This document shows positions 1-8,190 of a stretch of 64,000 nt of DNA, one piece after another; positions within the stretch are counted from its first letter, which is position 1, and every line of letters begins with the position of its first letter. The DNA is taken from the NCBI RefSeq assembly GCF_024137865.1, contig NZ_CP099960.1, positions 1,426,001 to 1,490,000 of the forward strand, given 5' to 3'. The DNA is from Moraxella sp. FZFQ2102 (GTDB lineage Bacteria > Pseudomonadota > Gammaproteobacteria > Pseudomonadales > Moraxellaceae). The position numbers and the translations under genes are program-made. The notes under the pieces are model-generated. The model was not told where the DNA came from. It worked only from the letters and a program-made list of their open reading frames with translations, and ran no database searches.

Positions 1-70
1 TTTTGTTGGTGCGGTTTTGTGATATTGTCAATTCTATCGAGCAATCCTTCATGGATGTTTGCTAAACAAC

Positions 71-99
71 TTGGGCGCACATACCCAATCTGCTACAAT
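71..99 (+). promoter_or_regulatory. Predicted sigma-70 promoter of pepD
   Basis: TTGGGC at 71-76 and the extended -10 TGCTACAAT at 91-99 (hexamer 94-99) are 17 bases apart, about 40 bases before the pepD start. The first 70 bases of the window hold no recognisable gene end. Confidence 0.55.
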
Positions 100-139
100 A
101 CAGCTCATTACTCCATAGATATGACAATCAGGATGCCCC

Positions 140-1636
140 ATGACCTTTCACTTATCTGCTTATGAAGAAAATTTAGCCGTCGTTAAGGATTTTAACCCAT
201 CGCTTTTGTGGCGATGGTTTGCGCGCATCAGTGCCACGCCACACCCAAGCTATCACGAAGAAGCGCTTGCTAATGACATCATCGCTTGGGCGACATCAAA
301 AAACCTTGTCGCCCACCGCGATAGCGTCGGCAATGTCATCATCAAAAAACCCGCCAGTAAAGGCTATGAAAATCGCCCAACCATCGCCTTGCAAGCGCAT
401 CTGGACATGGTGCCACAAGCCAATGCCGATACCGCACATGACTTTGCCACCGATCCCATTCGCCTGCGTATCAATCCTGATGATGATGCGTGGCTGATGG
501 CGACAGGCACGACACTTGGCGCGGATAATGGCATTGGCATGGCAAGCTGCCTTGCGGTGCTGGAAGATGACTGCCTAAGCCATCCGCCGCTTGAAGTGCT
601 TTTGACCATGACCGAAGAGACTGGCATGGTGGGTGTATTTGGGCTGCAGCCGCATACTTTAGATGCGACGATGATGATTAATACCGACACTGAAGAGATT
701 GGTGAAGTATATATTGGCTGCGCTGGCGGTATTGATGCAGATATTAGCCTGCCGCTGACTTGGCAAGCTGCGACAGATACTGCGGTACAAATCAGTATCA
801 AAGGACTGCGCGGCGGGCATTCAGGCATTGATATTCATAAGAATCGCGGTAATGCCATTAAGATATTGGGGCGTGTTTTGGCGGTGCTGCAGGCGCAATT
901 TGCCGATAAATTCAGCCTAAGCACTATTACAGGCGGCACGCTGCGTAATGCCATTCCCCGCGAAGCCAGTATCATCATCAGCTGCGCGCCAGATGCTGCC
1001 GATGCCATCATTGCCAAAGCAGAACAAACATTTGCCACCATCGCGACCGAGATGGCAGGAGTTGAGCCAAATTTCACTGCTGAAGCCGCTTTGTGTGCGC
1101 CGACCGCTCAGACACTCAGCACAGACAGCAGCCGCACCGCTATTCATCTGATCAATGCCTTGCCAAGTGGTGTGGTGCGCCATAGCGATGTCGTGGCAGA
1201 TACGGTTGAGACTTCTTTGTCCTTTGGCAAGCTTGCCATCAAAGATGATCAGCTTGAATGCACCTTATTGATCCGTTCTTTGATCGAATCGGGAAAAATG
1301 GCGGTTTGTGATACCTTGCAAAGCATCGCGACATTGGCAGATGCGACCATCACGCTTGATGGCAGCTATGTCGGTTGGACACCTGATACCGACTCTGCCA
1401 TCACCGCGACCACCATGAAATTATATACCCAAATCCTAGGTCATGCACCCGACATCAAGGTCATTCACGCAGGACTAGAATGCGGACTGATCAAGACCAG
1501 CCATCCACAGCTTGACATCGTCTCCATCGGCCCTACCATCAAAAATGCCCACTCGCCTGACGAAATGGTGCATATCGACTCGGTGGCGACTTATTGGACG
1601 TTATTGACACAGATTTTGGCAAGTGTTGGCGATTGA
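140..1636 (+). CDS. pepD: Cytosol non-specific dipeptidase (aminoacyl-histidine dipeptidase), M20 family
   Basis: This is a 498-residue cytosolic zinc dipeptidase that hydrolyses dipeptides such as Xaa-His and beta-Ala-His during peptide turnover. It matches E. coli PepD along its whole length as I remember that sequence. Metal-site motifs of the family are present: QAHLDMVP (H87, D89), GADNGIGMA (D129) and TMTEETGM (E159-E160), followed by D183 and a C-terminal HAGLECG. The dimerisation-domain motif GLRGGHSG is also present. The ATG at 140 fits the usual length and follows a good promoter. The gene stands alone and ends at a bidirectional terminator shared with the converging aminotransferase gene. 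Confidence 0.95.
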   Translation: MTFHLSAYEENLAVVKDFNPSLLWRWFARISATPHPSYHEEALANDIIAWATSKNLVAHRDSVGNVIIKKPASKGYENRPTIALQAHLDMVPQANADTAHDFATDPIRLRINPDDDAWLMATGTTLGADNGIGMASCLAVLEDDCLSHPPLEVLLTMTEETGMVGVFGLQPHTLDATMMINTDTEEIGEVYIGCAGGIDADISLPLTWQAATDTAVQISIKGLRGGHSGIDIHKNRGNAIKILGRVLAVLQAQFADKFSLSTITGGTLRNAIPREASIIISCAPDAADAIIAKAEQTFATIATEMAGVEPNFTAEAALCAPTAQTLSTDSSRTAIHLINALPSGVVRHSDVVADTVETSLSFGKLAIKDDQLECTLLIRSLIESGKMAVCDTLQSIATLADATITLDGSYVGWTPDTDSAITATTMKLYTQILGHAPDIKVIHAGLECGLIKTSHPQLDIVSIGPTIKNAHSPDEMVHIDSVATYWTLLTQILASVGD

Positions 1637-1675
1637 GTGATAGATATAAATTGATCAAAATTTCTAAAAAAAACA

Positions 1676-1715
1676 AAAACCGCTCATGGTAACTTCATCA
1701 ACCATGAGCGGTTTT
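1676..1715. terminator. Bidirectional rho-independent terminator
   Basis: A perfect 15-bp inverted repeat (1676-1690 and 1701-1715, core CCGCTCATGGT) with a 10-base loop has A-runs on one side and T-runs on the other. It sits between the converging pepD and class V aminotransferase genes and can stop transcription from both. Confidence 0.85.
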
Positions 1716-1728
1716 ATATTTTTTAAAA

Positions 1729-2859
1729 TCAGCCAAACACTTGATCAGCAGCTTTGGCAAATCGTGCGACCGTGCCATCGACATCGACAAGTTTATCTAG
1801 ACCAAATAAGCCAATACGGAATGATTTATAATCGCTTGGTTCATCGACTTGTAGCGGTGTACCGGCGGCAATCTGCACGCCAGCTGCTGCAAATGCCGCG
1901 CCCTTATGCACATCATCGCTTGGTGCATGGCAGACCACCACGCCGAATGCTTGCGCTGATGGCGCAGCGACGCTTTGGATGCCTTTGTCATTGAGCACTG
2001 CTAGGATGGCTTGACCCAGTTTGATTTGATTGGACTTTAAGACATCGTAGCCGACATCACGCGCTTCAAATAAGGTATCTCTAAGCTGCTTAAGTCCATC
2101 AGTTGGCATGGTGGCATGATAAGCATGACCGCCATTTTCATAAGCGATCATGATATTAAGCCAAGCTTTTAAATCCAGTGCAAAGCTTGATGGCGTGCTT
2201 GCTAGTACCGCTTGCTTGGCAGCTTCAGATAACATCACAAGTCCTGCGCAAGGTGTGCTTGATAAGCCTTTTTGTGGTGCAGACAGCAGCACATCGATGC
2301 CAAGCGCCTGCATATCCAGCCAAATGCAGCCCGATGCGATGCAGTCAATGGCAAGCAGGCCGCCCACTTCATGTACCGCGTCACCCAAAGCGCGGATATA
2401 GTCATCTGACAGCATCATGCCCGATGCAGTCTCGACATGCGGTGCAAAGACGATTTGTGGCTTGTGCTTGCGAATATAATCCGTCACCGCAGCGATGTCA
2501 GCTGGGCGAAATTGCACCGCACCATCGACCATCTCTTGATCAGCCTTAAAGACTTCCACTGATTTGGCGACGCGTGTGGCATCCAAAATCTGCGTCCAAC
2601 GATAGCTGAACCAGCCATTACGCACCACCACGCAGTCCTTGCCATCTGCCAAAGCGCGCGCCACCGCTTCCATGCCTGAAGTACCAGAACCAGGGACGAT
2701 TGCCACCGCATCTGCGCGGTACAATGCCTTTAATTCACTGGATAAATCAGTCATCACTGCTCGAAACTGCGCCGACATATGATTGAGCGCGCGGTCGGTA
2801 TAGACCACCGAATATTCAAGCAAACCATCAGGATCGATATCGTGTCGTAATGCAGGCAT
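1729..2859 (-). CDS. Class V aminotransferase (serine/alanine-glyoxylate aminotransferase-like)
   Basis: This PLP enzyme has fold type I, class V, and 376 residues from the chosen start. The family moves amino groups from alanine, serine or aminoethylphosphonate to a keto acid; the substrate here cannot be told. Visible motifs are PGSGTSGMEA (phosphate-binding loop), AIDCIASG (the Asp that holds the PLP ring) and SAPQKGLSSTP, whose Lys should form the Schiff base. An upstream in-frame ATG at 2880 exists, but AAGGAG lies six bases before the ATG at 2859, so 2859 is preferred. The gene is monocistronic, and its terminator is shared with pepD. Confidence 0.85.
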   Translation of the reverse strand: MPALRHDIDPDGLLEYSVVYTDRALNHMSAQFRAVMTDLSSELKALYRADAVAIVPGSGTSGMEAVARALADGKDCVVVRNGWFSYRWTQILDATRVAKSVEVFKADQEMVDGAVQFRPADIAAVTDYIRKHKPQIVFAPHVETASGMMLSDDYIRALGDAVHEVGGLLAIDCIASGCIWLDMQALGIDVLLSAPQKGLSSTPCAGLVMLSEAAKQAVLASTPSSFALDLKAWLNIMIAYENGGHAYHATMPTDGLKQLRDTLFEARDVGYDVLKSNQIKLGQAILAVLNDKGIQSVAAPSAQAFGVVVCHAPSDDVHKGAAFAAAGVQIAAGTPLQVDEPSDYKSFRIGLFGLDKLVDVDGTVARFAKAADQVFG

Positions 2860-3036
2860 GGCGTTCTCCTTGTGTGCCAAAATGTGTCATTCCAACACTG
2901 TAGCAAGTCATCGACAAAAAATCAAGCAATCAATAGGTCATATAATGGTTATTTAGATGGGAAATGATAACAGTGGGTAAAGATGGCAGGTGAACAGTGG
3001 CTCATTTTTTTAACACTACTCAATCCACCAAATAAA

Positions 3037-3065
3037 AAACAGCCGCAAATTTCATGCGGCTGTTT
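3037..3065 (-). terminator. Terminator of the dienelactone hydrolase gene
   Basis: An 11-bp stem (3037-3047 with 3055-3065, core CAGCCGCA) is followed on the minus strand by a T-rich run. It lies just past the stop at 3086. Confidence 0.8.
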
Positions 3066-3085
3066 GCTATTATAGATGATAAATC

Positions 3086-3823
3086 TTACAAACTCTCTTT
3101 CATAAACTGCACCATCTTATCCCAACTTGCCTTGGCAGCATCGGCATGATAGCCTAAGTCCACGCTATTTTCACGAGCGCGGTCATCGGCGTGTGGATTG
3201 CTAAAGCCGTGCTTGGCACCTTCATAGACATCGATTTCATGGCTGACTTTGGCAGCGGTCAGCTCATTACGCAGACCATCGATGGCAACCATCGGCACCA
3301 TACTGTCAGCAGCACCATGAGCGACGAGTACTTTGGCGGTGAATTTACCTTCGCTGGCAGGGGTGATCGGCGTTGGGTTGCCATGGAAAGTGGCGACGGC
3401 TTTGAGCGGCGTGCCTAGGCGTGCCATGTCCAGAGCGATTTTGCCACCAAAACAAAAGCCTGCAATGCCAATGCGTGTGCCATCGACCTGTGGCAATGAC
3501 GCCACCGCATCAAAAATCACTCGGCAGCGATTCATCAGCTCATCAGAATTTTCAAGCATTTGTGTCATCCATTCGTTGGCTTGATGCGCATCGGTGGTCA
3601 TTTTGCCATCGCCATAGATGTCCATCACTACCGCCACGAAGCCTTCATTGGCCAAGCGTTCGGCGACTGTCTTTGGATGTTCGACCACACCCCACCACTC
3701 AGGTGCGACGAGTACGGCAGGCGATGTGCTATCAGTCGGTGTATCTATCGGCATGGCGACATAACTGTGCAGGGCAGTGCCATCTGGTGCGGTGGTGGTG
3801 AGTGTCGTAGTGCTGATTGTCAT
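3086..3823 (-). CDS. Dienelactone hydrolase family protein
   Basis: This 245-residue cytosolic alpha/beta hydrolase belongs to the dienelactone hydrolase family. The catalytic triad of the family is visible: Cys in GFCFGGK, Asp in HGAADSMV and His in AKHGFSNP. Known members open cyclic ester rings such as dienelactone or act on small esters. No aromatic-degradation genes are nearby, so the substrate is open and a general detoxifying role is as likely. The start was set at 3823 because AAGGAT lies about eight bases upstream; an ATG at 3856 would add 11 residues. It diverges from the ycgN-like gene. Confidence 0.85.
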   Translation of the reverse strand: MTISTTTLTTTAPDGTALHSYVAMPIDTPTDSTSPAVLVAPEWWGVVEHPKTVAERLANEGFVAVVMDIYGDGKMTTDAHQANEWMTQMLENSDELMNRCRVIFDAVASLPQVDGTRIGIAGFCFGGKIALDMARLGTPLKAVATFHGNPTPITPASEGKFTAKVLVAHGAADSMVPMVAIDGLRNELTAAKVSHEIDVYEGAKHGFSNPHADDRARENSVDLGYHADAAKASWDKMVQFMKESL

Positions 3824-3950
3824 GATGCTTATCCTTAATATAAACCAAAAATTCACGGATGTGATAGGGATAACTTAACAAGGGATTTTGGGCAAGTCAA
3901 GCGGTTTTTTGGATGGATTTAGGGTACAATAGACACTTTGATGACAACCA

Positions 3951-4424
3951 ATGATTATGATGACAGACAATCAACTTCGCCCACGATTTTGGGAGACTTA
4001 TTCGCTTAATGAGCTGACCGACGATGAGTGGGAAGCGCTGTGCGATGGCTGTGGCGTGTGCTGTTTGGTGAAGTTTTTGGATGATGACGATGTCCGCTAC
4101 ACTGAGTACACCGATGTGGCGTGCCAACTACTTGACTGCACGACAGGACATTGCTCAGATTATGCCAATCGCCAAAAGACAGTGCCTGACTGCATTCGCT
4201 TAACCGCAGCTGATTTGCCCAATATGCTGTGGCTGCCCAGACATTGTGCGTACAAGCGGCTGTATTTGGGGCAGAAGCTGCCACCGTGGCATAAGCTATT
4301 ACACGACGGCATTCATCATAAAGCAGGCTTTGCCAAGGTCTCAGCTGCACGCCGCTGCGTCAGTGAAATTGGCTTATCGGACGAGACAATCGAGACGCGC
4401 ATCGTAAAATGGGTGAAGATTTGA
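3951..4424 (+). CDS. ycgN: YcgN family cysteine-cluster protein (UPF0260)
   Basis: This 157-residue protein matches the E. coli YcgN family, including the start region SLNELTDDEWEALCDGCG. Conserved cysteines CDGCGVCC near residues 31-38, then C58, C62, C68, C80, C98 and a late Cys, suggest metal or Fe-S binding, as in the related zinc/iron-chelating CxxCxxCC family. The biochemical role of the family is unknown. The start is ATGATTATG, where either ATG is possible. It has no obvious operon partner. Confidence 0.85.
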   Translation: MIMMTDNQLRPRFWETYSLNELTDDEWEALCDGCGVCCLVKFLDDDDVRYTEYTDVACQLLDCTTGHCSDYANRQKTVPDCIRLTAADLPNMLWLPRHCAYKRLYLGQKLPPWHKLLHDGIHHKAGFAKVSAARRCVSEIGLSDETIETRIVKWVKI

Positions 4425-4575
4425 AAAATCACCAAAAGCCACTTGAATAATTGGTCGCGATACGCTAAATTGTACAAAAACGATGCGTCTAACTGTGGTC
4501 GCTCAGGAAGAGTTGCCAAAAATACGATGTATTATTAAGATTTATAACACAATACGAGGTTAAATTATACCGCTG

Positions 4576-5448
4576 ATGTCTGATGACAATTCGAGTAGTT
4601 GGTCAATGCGTGGGCTTAAGCGTTGGTTATCCACCGCGCCTGAGACACGAGATGATTTGTTAAAATTGGTACAGGATTCTCGCCAATTTTTAGAGCCGGA
4701 TACGGTCGATATGCTAGAAGGGGTGTTGGATTTACCCGCCACCCAAGTCCGTGAAATCATGACGCCACGCCCGCAGGTACACGCTGTGGCGAGCGACGAT
4801 GATTTATCCGACATCCTATCGGTGGTGCTTGAGACCGAGCATTCTCGCTATCCTGTGTTTGATAGCCTTGATGACAATGCGGTGCTGGGGATTTTGCTTG
4901 TCAAAGACTTAATCCCACTACTTAAGGCCAAAGCTGAAGGTGTAGATTTACCCCTAAAGCTTGCCGACATCGTGCGCAAACCTTTGTATATCAGTGAAAC
5001 GGCGCGTTCTGATACGCTGCTGCGCTCATTACAAAAAGCTCAAGTGCATATGGCGATCGTCGTCGATGAATTTGGTTCGGTGTCAGGTGTGGTGACGATG
5101 GAAGATTTGCTCGAAGAGATCGTCGGTGACATTGTCGATGAGCATGATGACATCGATGAAGACAGCGATATCAATAATATCGTGCCACATCCTGATAAAG
5201 CAGGCGTGTGGCTTGTGCAGGCGGCGACTTTGATCAGTGACTGTAATGAAGTCTTGGGCAGTCAATTTGATGATGCGGATGTCGATACCATGGGCGGTCT
5301 TGTGATGCAGGCTTTGGGCTTTGTCAGTCATCTGGAAGGTGCGGTGGTGCAGATTGATGATTGGCAAATCACCGTCGTCGATGTCGAAGGGCGATTCATT
5401 CATCTGCTGGAACTTGAGCTTGTGCCACAAGCAAGCAGCGAAGAATAG
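4576..5448 (+). CDS. corC: CorC-type CBS-domain protein (magnesium/cobalt efflux-associated)
   Basis: This 290-residue soluble protein matches CorC/YbeX. A pair of CBS domains spans about residues 65-190 (REIMTPRPQVHAV, then VDEFGSVSGVVTMEDLLEEIVGDI), and a CorC/HlyC C-terminal domain covers about 205-280 and ends at the glutamate-rich tail. The family is linked to Mg/Co efflux and to membrane homeostasis. In E. coli the gene lies directly before lnt, and the same order holds here. An unusually long 538-bp gap containing an inverted-repeat element separates the two, and a terminator follows corC, so they are probably no longer one transcript. Confidence 0.9.
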   Translation: MSDDNSSSWSMRGLKRWLSTAPETRDDLLKLVQDSRQFLEPDTVDMLEGVLDLPATQVREIMTPRPQVHAVASDDDLSDILSVVLETEHSRYPVFDSLDDNAVLGILLVKDLIPLLKAKAEGVDLPLKLADIVRKPLYISETARSDTLLRSLQKAQVHMAIVVDEFGSVSGVVTMEDLLEEIVGDIVDEHDDIDEDSDINNIVPHPDKAGVWLVQAATLISDCNEVLGSQFDDADVDTMGGLVMQALGFVSHLEGAVVQIDDWQITVVDVEGRFIHLLELELVPQASSEE

Positions 5449-5461
5449 CCAAATAAATCTA

Positions 5462-5491
5462 AAAAGCCAAAGCGTGTGCGTTTTGGCTTTT
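5462..5491 (+). terminator. Terminator of corC
   Basis: The stem AAAAGCCAAA / TTTGGCTTTT, with a loop of about 10 bases and a T-run, lies 13 bases after the corC stop. Confidence 0.85.
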
Positions 5492-5512
5492 TTGTTGATG
5501 GTTATTTGCATA

Positions 5513-5690
5513 AGACCCCTCCCAACCTCCCTCTTGAAAAGGGGGAGGGGCCGCTCTTTTTTTGCTTTGGTTTGAAATATAAACCCCTTCTTCTTTATCG
5601 CCGCAAGAAAGTAGCATCTATTCTTAATTCAGTTTTGCAAGGTGTAGCTCCCTCCCCTTAATTAAGGGGAGGGCTGGGGGTGGAGTTTGG
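5513..5690. repeat. MITE-like element with hairpin ends
   Basis: About 178 bp lies between two similar ends that are inverted to each other. The left end reads ACCCCTCCCAACCTCCC followed by a short hairpin GAAAAGGGGGAGGGG. The right end, read on the other strand, is CCACCCCCAGCCCTCCCC followed by TTAATTAAGGGGAGGG. The middle is AT-rich and non-coding. Such structures are typical of small non-autonomous inverted-repeat elements. It was not compared with any database, and copy number is unknown. Confidence 0.6.
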
Positions 5691-5836
5691 TAAAAAAGAG
5701 ATATTTTTATTGATAATTTATATCAGTTAAGATAATGAATTGGGTGTGGCATCCGCACTATTTTACCGAAGATGATTGATTTTGATGACAAAACTTGCAA
5801 AGGTTTTTGTAAAATTGATACATTGGGTATTTTCAT

Positions 5837-5853
5837 GGTGCGTATAACGCACC
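5837..5853. repeat. Short palindrome GGTGCGT-ATA-ACGCACC
   Basis: A perfect 7-bp inverted repeat lies in the corC-lnt gap. It resembles short palindromic intergenic repeats found in many proteobacteria. No other feature was seen in 5691-5941. Confidence 0.45.
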
Positions 5854-5941
5854 CTATGGCTATTTTTAAATCCAACCCATAAACCAAATTTACCCAATAT
5901 TCCCCAAATCCAGCACGGCTGTCGCCAAATCACCCAAAATC

Positions 5942-5950
5942 TGCTAAACT
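5942..5950 (+). promoter_or_regulatory. Extended -10 element of lnt
   Basis: TGCTAAACT lies 36 bases before the lnt start. It matches the element seen before accA, rluC and other genes in this window. Confidence 0.5.
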
Positions 5951-5986
5951 ACCGCCTTTATCATTTGAACCAAAAATCCTTGCCTT

Positions 5987-7546
5987 ATGAGCCAAACCAT
6001 CAGTCACGCACCACTTCGGGGGCGTAAGCCTGCCACCGCCAAAACTTTTCCACTAAGCCTTGCCATGCTTATTGCCTTGATCGCAGGGCTTGGATTTAGT
6101 CTATCGCTTGCACCTTATTATCTGTATCCGATCGCCATCATCTCGCCGATGGTGCTGTACGCACTTTTGATCGGTACGGACAGTGCCAAGCGTGCGTTTT
6201 GGATTGGTGAAGCTTATGGCTTTGGCACTTGGGCGGTGGGGGCGTTTTGGCTATATACATCGATTCATGAATATGGAGCAGTGCCATCGTGGGCGGCGTA
6301 TATCCTGATTGGCTTGATGGCGTTGATCATGGGCTTATTTCATGCGGTGATGTCGTGGGCGTTTGTACGCTTTACGGCGCGGCAGCCGTTGGCATTTGCC
6401 GGGTTTTGGGTGGTGCAAGAGTGGGCGAAAACTTGGCTTTTGACTGGTTTTCCATGGCTGTTTGTTGGTTATGCGTTCACCGAAGTGACTTGGCTGAACG
6501 GACTTGCGCCGATTACAGGTGTGTTTGGCTTATCGTTTTTGGCGGTGCTGTTTGGCGCAGCGACCATTGAGCTGTTTCGGCATAAGGGCAGCTATATGCT
6601 GATCAGTGGTGTTTTGACCGCCATCGCTGCCATGACTAGCCTTGCCAATATCACATGGACGACGCCGACAGGTAAGAGTACGAGCGTGTCTTTGGTGCAG
6701 GGCAATATTCCACAAGATCTGAAGTGGCTTGCTGAATACCAAATGCAGACACTTGGCATCTATGCAGAGCTGTCACAGTCGGAGTGGGGACGTGATATCG
6801 TCATCTGGCCAGAAGCTGCCATTCCACTACTACAAGATGATGCATGGCCGTTTATCGCTCAAGTGGCAAATCATGCTTATGAGTCAAACAGTGCTTGGGT
6901 GACAGGCGTGCCATATCGTGAAATCCATCAAGACGGTGCAGGCGTGGATTTGTACAATAGCGTCATGGCATTTGATGATACCCAAGCAGGCGTGTACAAA
7001 AAACAGCGATTGGTGCCATTTGGCGAGTACATTCCCTTTGGTGGCGTGCTTGATATTTTGCCAAATCTGGCAGGTATGCAAACTGTCCAAGGCTTTAGCC
7101 GTGGTAGCGATACGCAGTCACCACTGATTGCCAATGGCGAGCAGATGGGCTTGGCGATCTGTTATGAAGTGGCGTATCCTGATACCACACGCCGTAATGC
7201 CATCGGTACAGACTTTTTATTGACTGTGTCAAATGATGCTTGGTTTGGCACATCAGCAGGTCCGATGCAGCATCTACAGATGGTGCAGATGCGTAGTCTT
7301 GAGACAGGGCGGTATTTTGTGCGAGCGACCAATAACGGCGTGACAGCCATCATCAATGACAAAGGGCAAGTCATCTCAAGTCTGCCACAGTTTGAACGAG
7401 CTGTCCTGCGTGGTGATGTGCCAAGTATGACAGGCAAGACGCCTTATATGGCGTTGGGTGCGTATCCGATTTTATTCTTATCGGCGTTATTAATTATCCT
7501 AAGTGCGATTGCTAAGCATTATAGCAAGCCTGCACACCGCCGCTGA
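5987..7546 (+). CDS. lnt: Apolipoprotein N-acyltransferase
   Basis: This 519-residue inner-membrane enzyme adds the third acyl chain to the N-terminal cysteine of lipoproteins, the last step of lipoprotein maturation. About six hydrophobic segments fill residues 22-220, and the periplasmic nitrilase domain follows. The catalytic triad of the family is visible as E276 (WPEAAIP), K339 (KKQRLVPFGEYIPF) and C392 (ICYEVAYP). A final membrane helix lies near residues 488-508. Length is normal. The ATG at 5987 lies a suitable distance after the extended -10. Several putative lipoproteins in this window are its likely substrates. Confidence 0.95.
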   Translation: MSQTISHAPLRGRKPATAKTFPLSLAMLIALIAGLGFSLSLAPYYLYPIAIISPMVLYALLIGTDSAKRAFWIGEAYGFGTWAVGAFWLYTSIHEYGAVPSWAAYILIGLMALIMGLFHAVMSWAFVRFTARQPLAFAGFWVVQEWAKTWLLTGFPWLFVGYAFTEVTWLNGLAPITGVFGLSFLAVLFGAATIELFRHKGSYMLISGVLTAIAAMTSLANITWTTPTGKSTSVSLVQGNIPQDLKWLAEYQMQTLGIYAELSQSEWGRDIVIWPEAAIPLLQDDAWPFIAQVANHAYESNSAWVTGVPYREIHQDGAGVDLYNSVMAFDDTQAGVYKKQRLVPFGEYIPFGGVLDILPNLAGMQTVQGFSRGSDTQSPLIANGEQMGLAICYEVAYPDTTRRNAIGTDFLLTVSNDAWFGTSAGPMQHLQMVQMRSLETGRYFVRATNNGVTAIINDKGQVISSLPQFERAVLRGDVPSMTGKTPYMALGAYPILFLSALLIILSAIAKHYSKPAHRR

Positions 7547-7698
7547 TTGTATTCGTAATCAATGGGCGAAATTGTGAAAATAATTCCATAATTGTAAAAA
7601 GGAAATGTACAAAAAGCCACAATTTGGTATATAATAGAGAAAATTTATTTCTGAAACGCTCAGATTGACCCAATTAAATAGATTTAGGCAGGTGACTT

Positions 7699-8088
7699 AT
7701 GGCACATGATGCTTCACAAAACAACCCAGTAAAAGAATCGGTAACGGCACTTGTTGGTATTGTGCTATTGCTTGTGATGATTGGCGGTATCGCGATCTCT
7801 GCATGGCTGCGTCCTGCAGGCGAGCATCAGCCAGCTGAGACACCTGCTGCCGAAGCGCCAGCAGAACAAGCAGCTCCAACAGCTGAAGCAACCGCAGAAC
7901 AAGCTGCACCTGCAGATGCTACCGCAACTGCTGAAGCGCAAGCGACCGACGCTGCACCAGCTGAGCAAGCAGCCACCGATGCAGCTGCAACTGAAACAGC
8001 ACCTGCTGCTGATGCACAAGCTGACGCTCCAGCTACTGAAGCAACCACAGAACAAGCTCCAGCTGCTACTGAAGAAGCCAAAAAATAA
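7699..8088 (+). CDS. Small membrane-anchored Ala/Glu/Thr-rich protein
   Basis: This is a 129-residue protein of unknown function. A 17-residue polar start is followed by one transmembrane helix (about residues 16-37, VGIVLLLVMIGGIAISAW). The tail of about 90 residues is low in complexity and made almost only of Ala, Glu, Thr, Pro, Gln and Asp, with loose PAEQAA / TAEQAAPA repeats. The composition suggests a disordered, acidic extracytoplasmic or cytoplasmic tail. It has its own RBS (AGGCAGGTGACTT) and terminator, so it is probably expressed. The repeats could vary in number between strains. Confidence 0.7.
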   Translation: MAHDASQNNPVKESVTALVGIVLLLVMIGGIAISAWLRPAGEHQPAETPAAEAPAEQAAPTAEATAEQAAPADATATAEAQATDAAPAEQAATDAAATETAPAADAQADAPATEATTEQAPAATEEAKK

Positions 8089-8105
8089 TTTTTTTGGATA
8101 ATAAA

Positions 8106-8131
8106 AAGCTCTTAACATGGTTAAGGGCTTT
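8106..8131 (+). terminator. Terminator after the Ala-rich membrane protein
   Basis: The stem AAGCTCTTAAC / GTTAAGGGCTT has a 3-base loop, followed by a run of T. Confidence 0.85.
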
Positions 8132-8151
8132 TTTGTTATGGGACTATCCTG

Positions 8152-8160
8152 TGCTAAAAT
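8152..8160 (+). promoter_or_regulatory. Extended -10 element of the aminopeptidase gene
   Basis: TGCTAAAAT lies 30 bases before the ATG at 8191. Confidence 0.45.
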
Positions 8161-8190
8161 ACGATAAATTTAGTTTAATAGGACAAAATA

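Noticed and set aside
7765..8118. Long minus-strand frames opposite the Ala-rich membrane protein gene
   Set aside because: They arise from repeated GCA/GAA codons of the real gene; the translations are Cys/Ser-rich and have no RBS.
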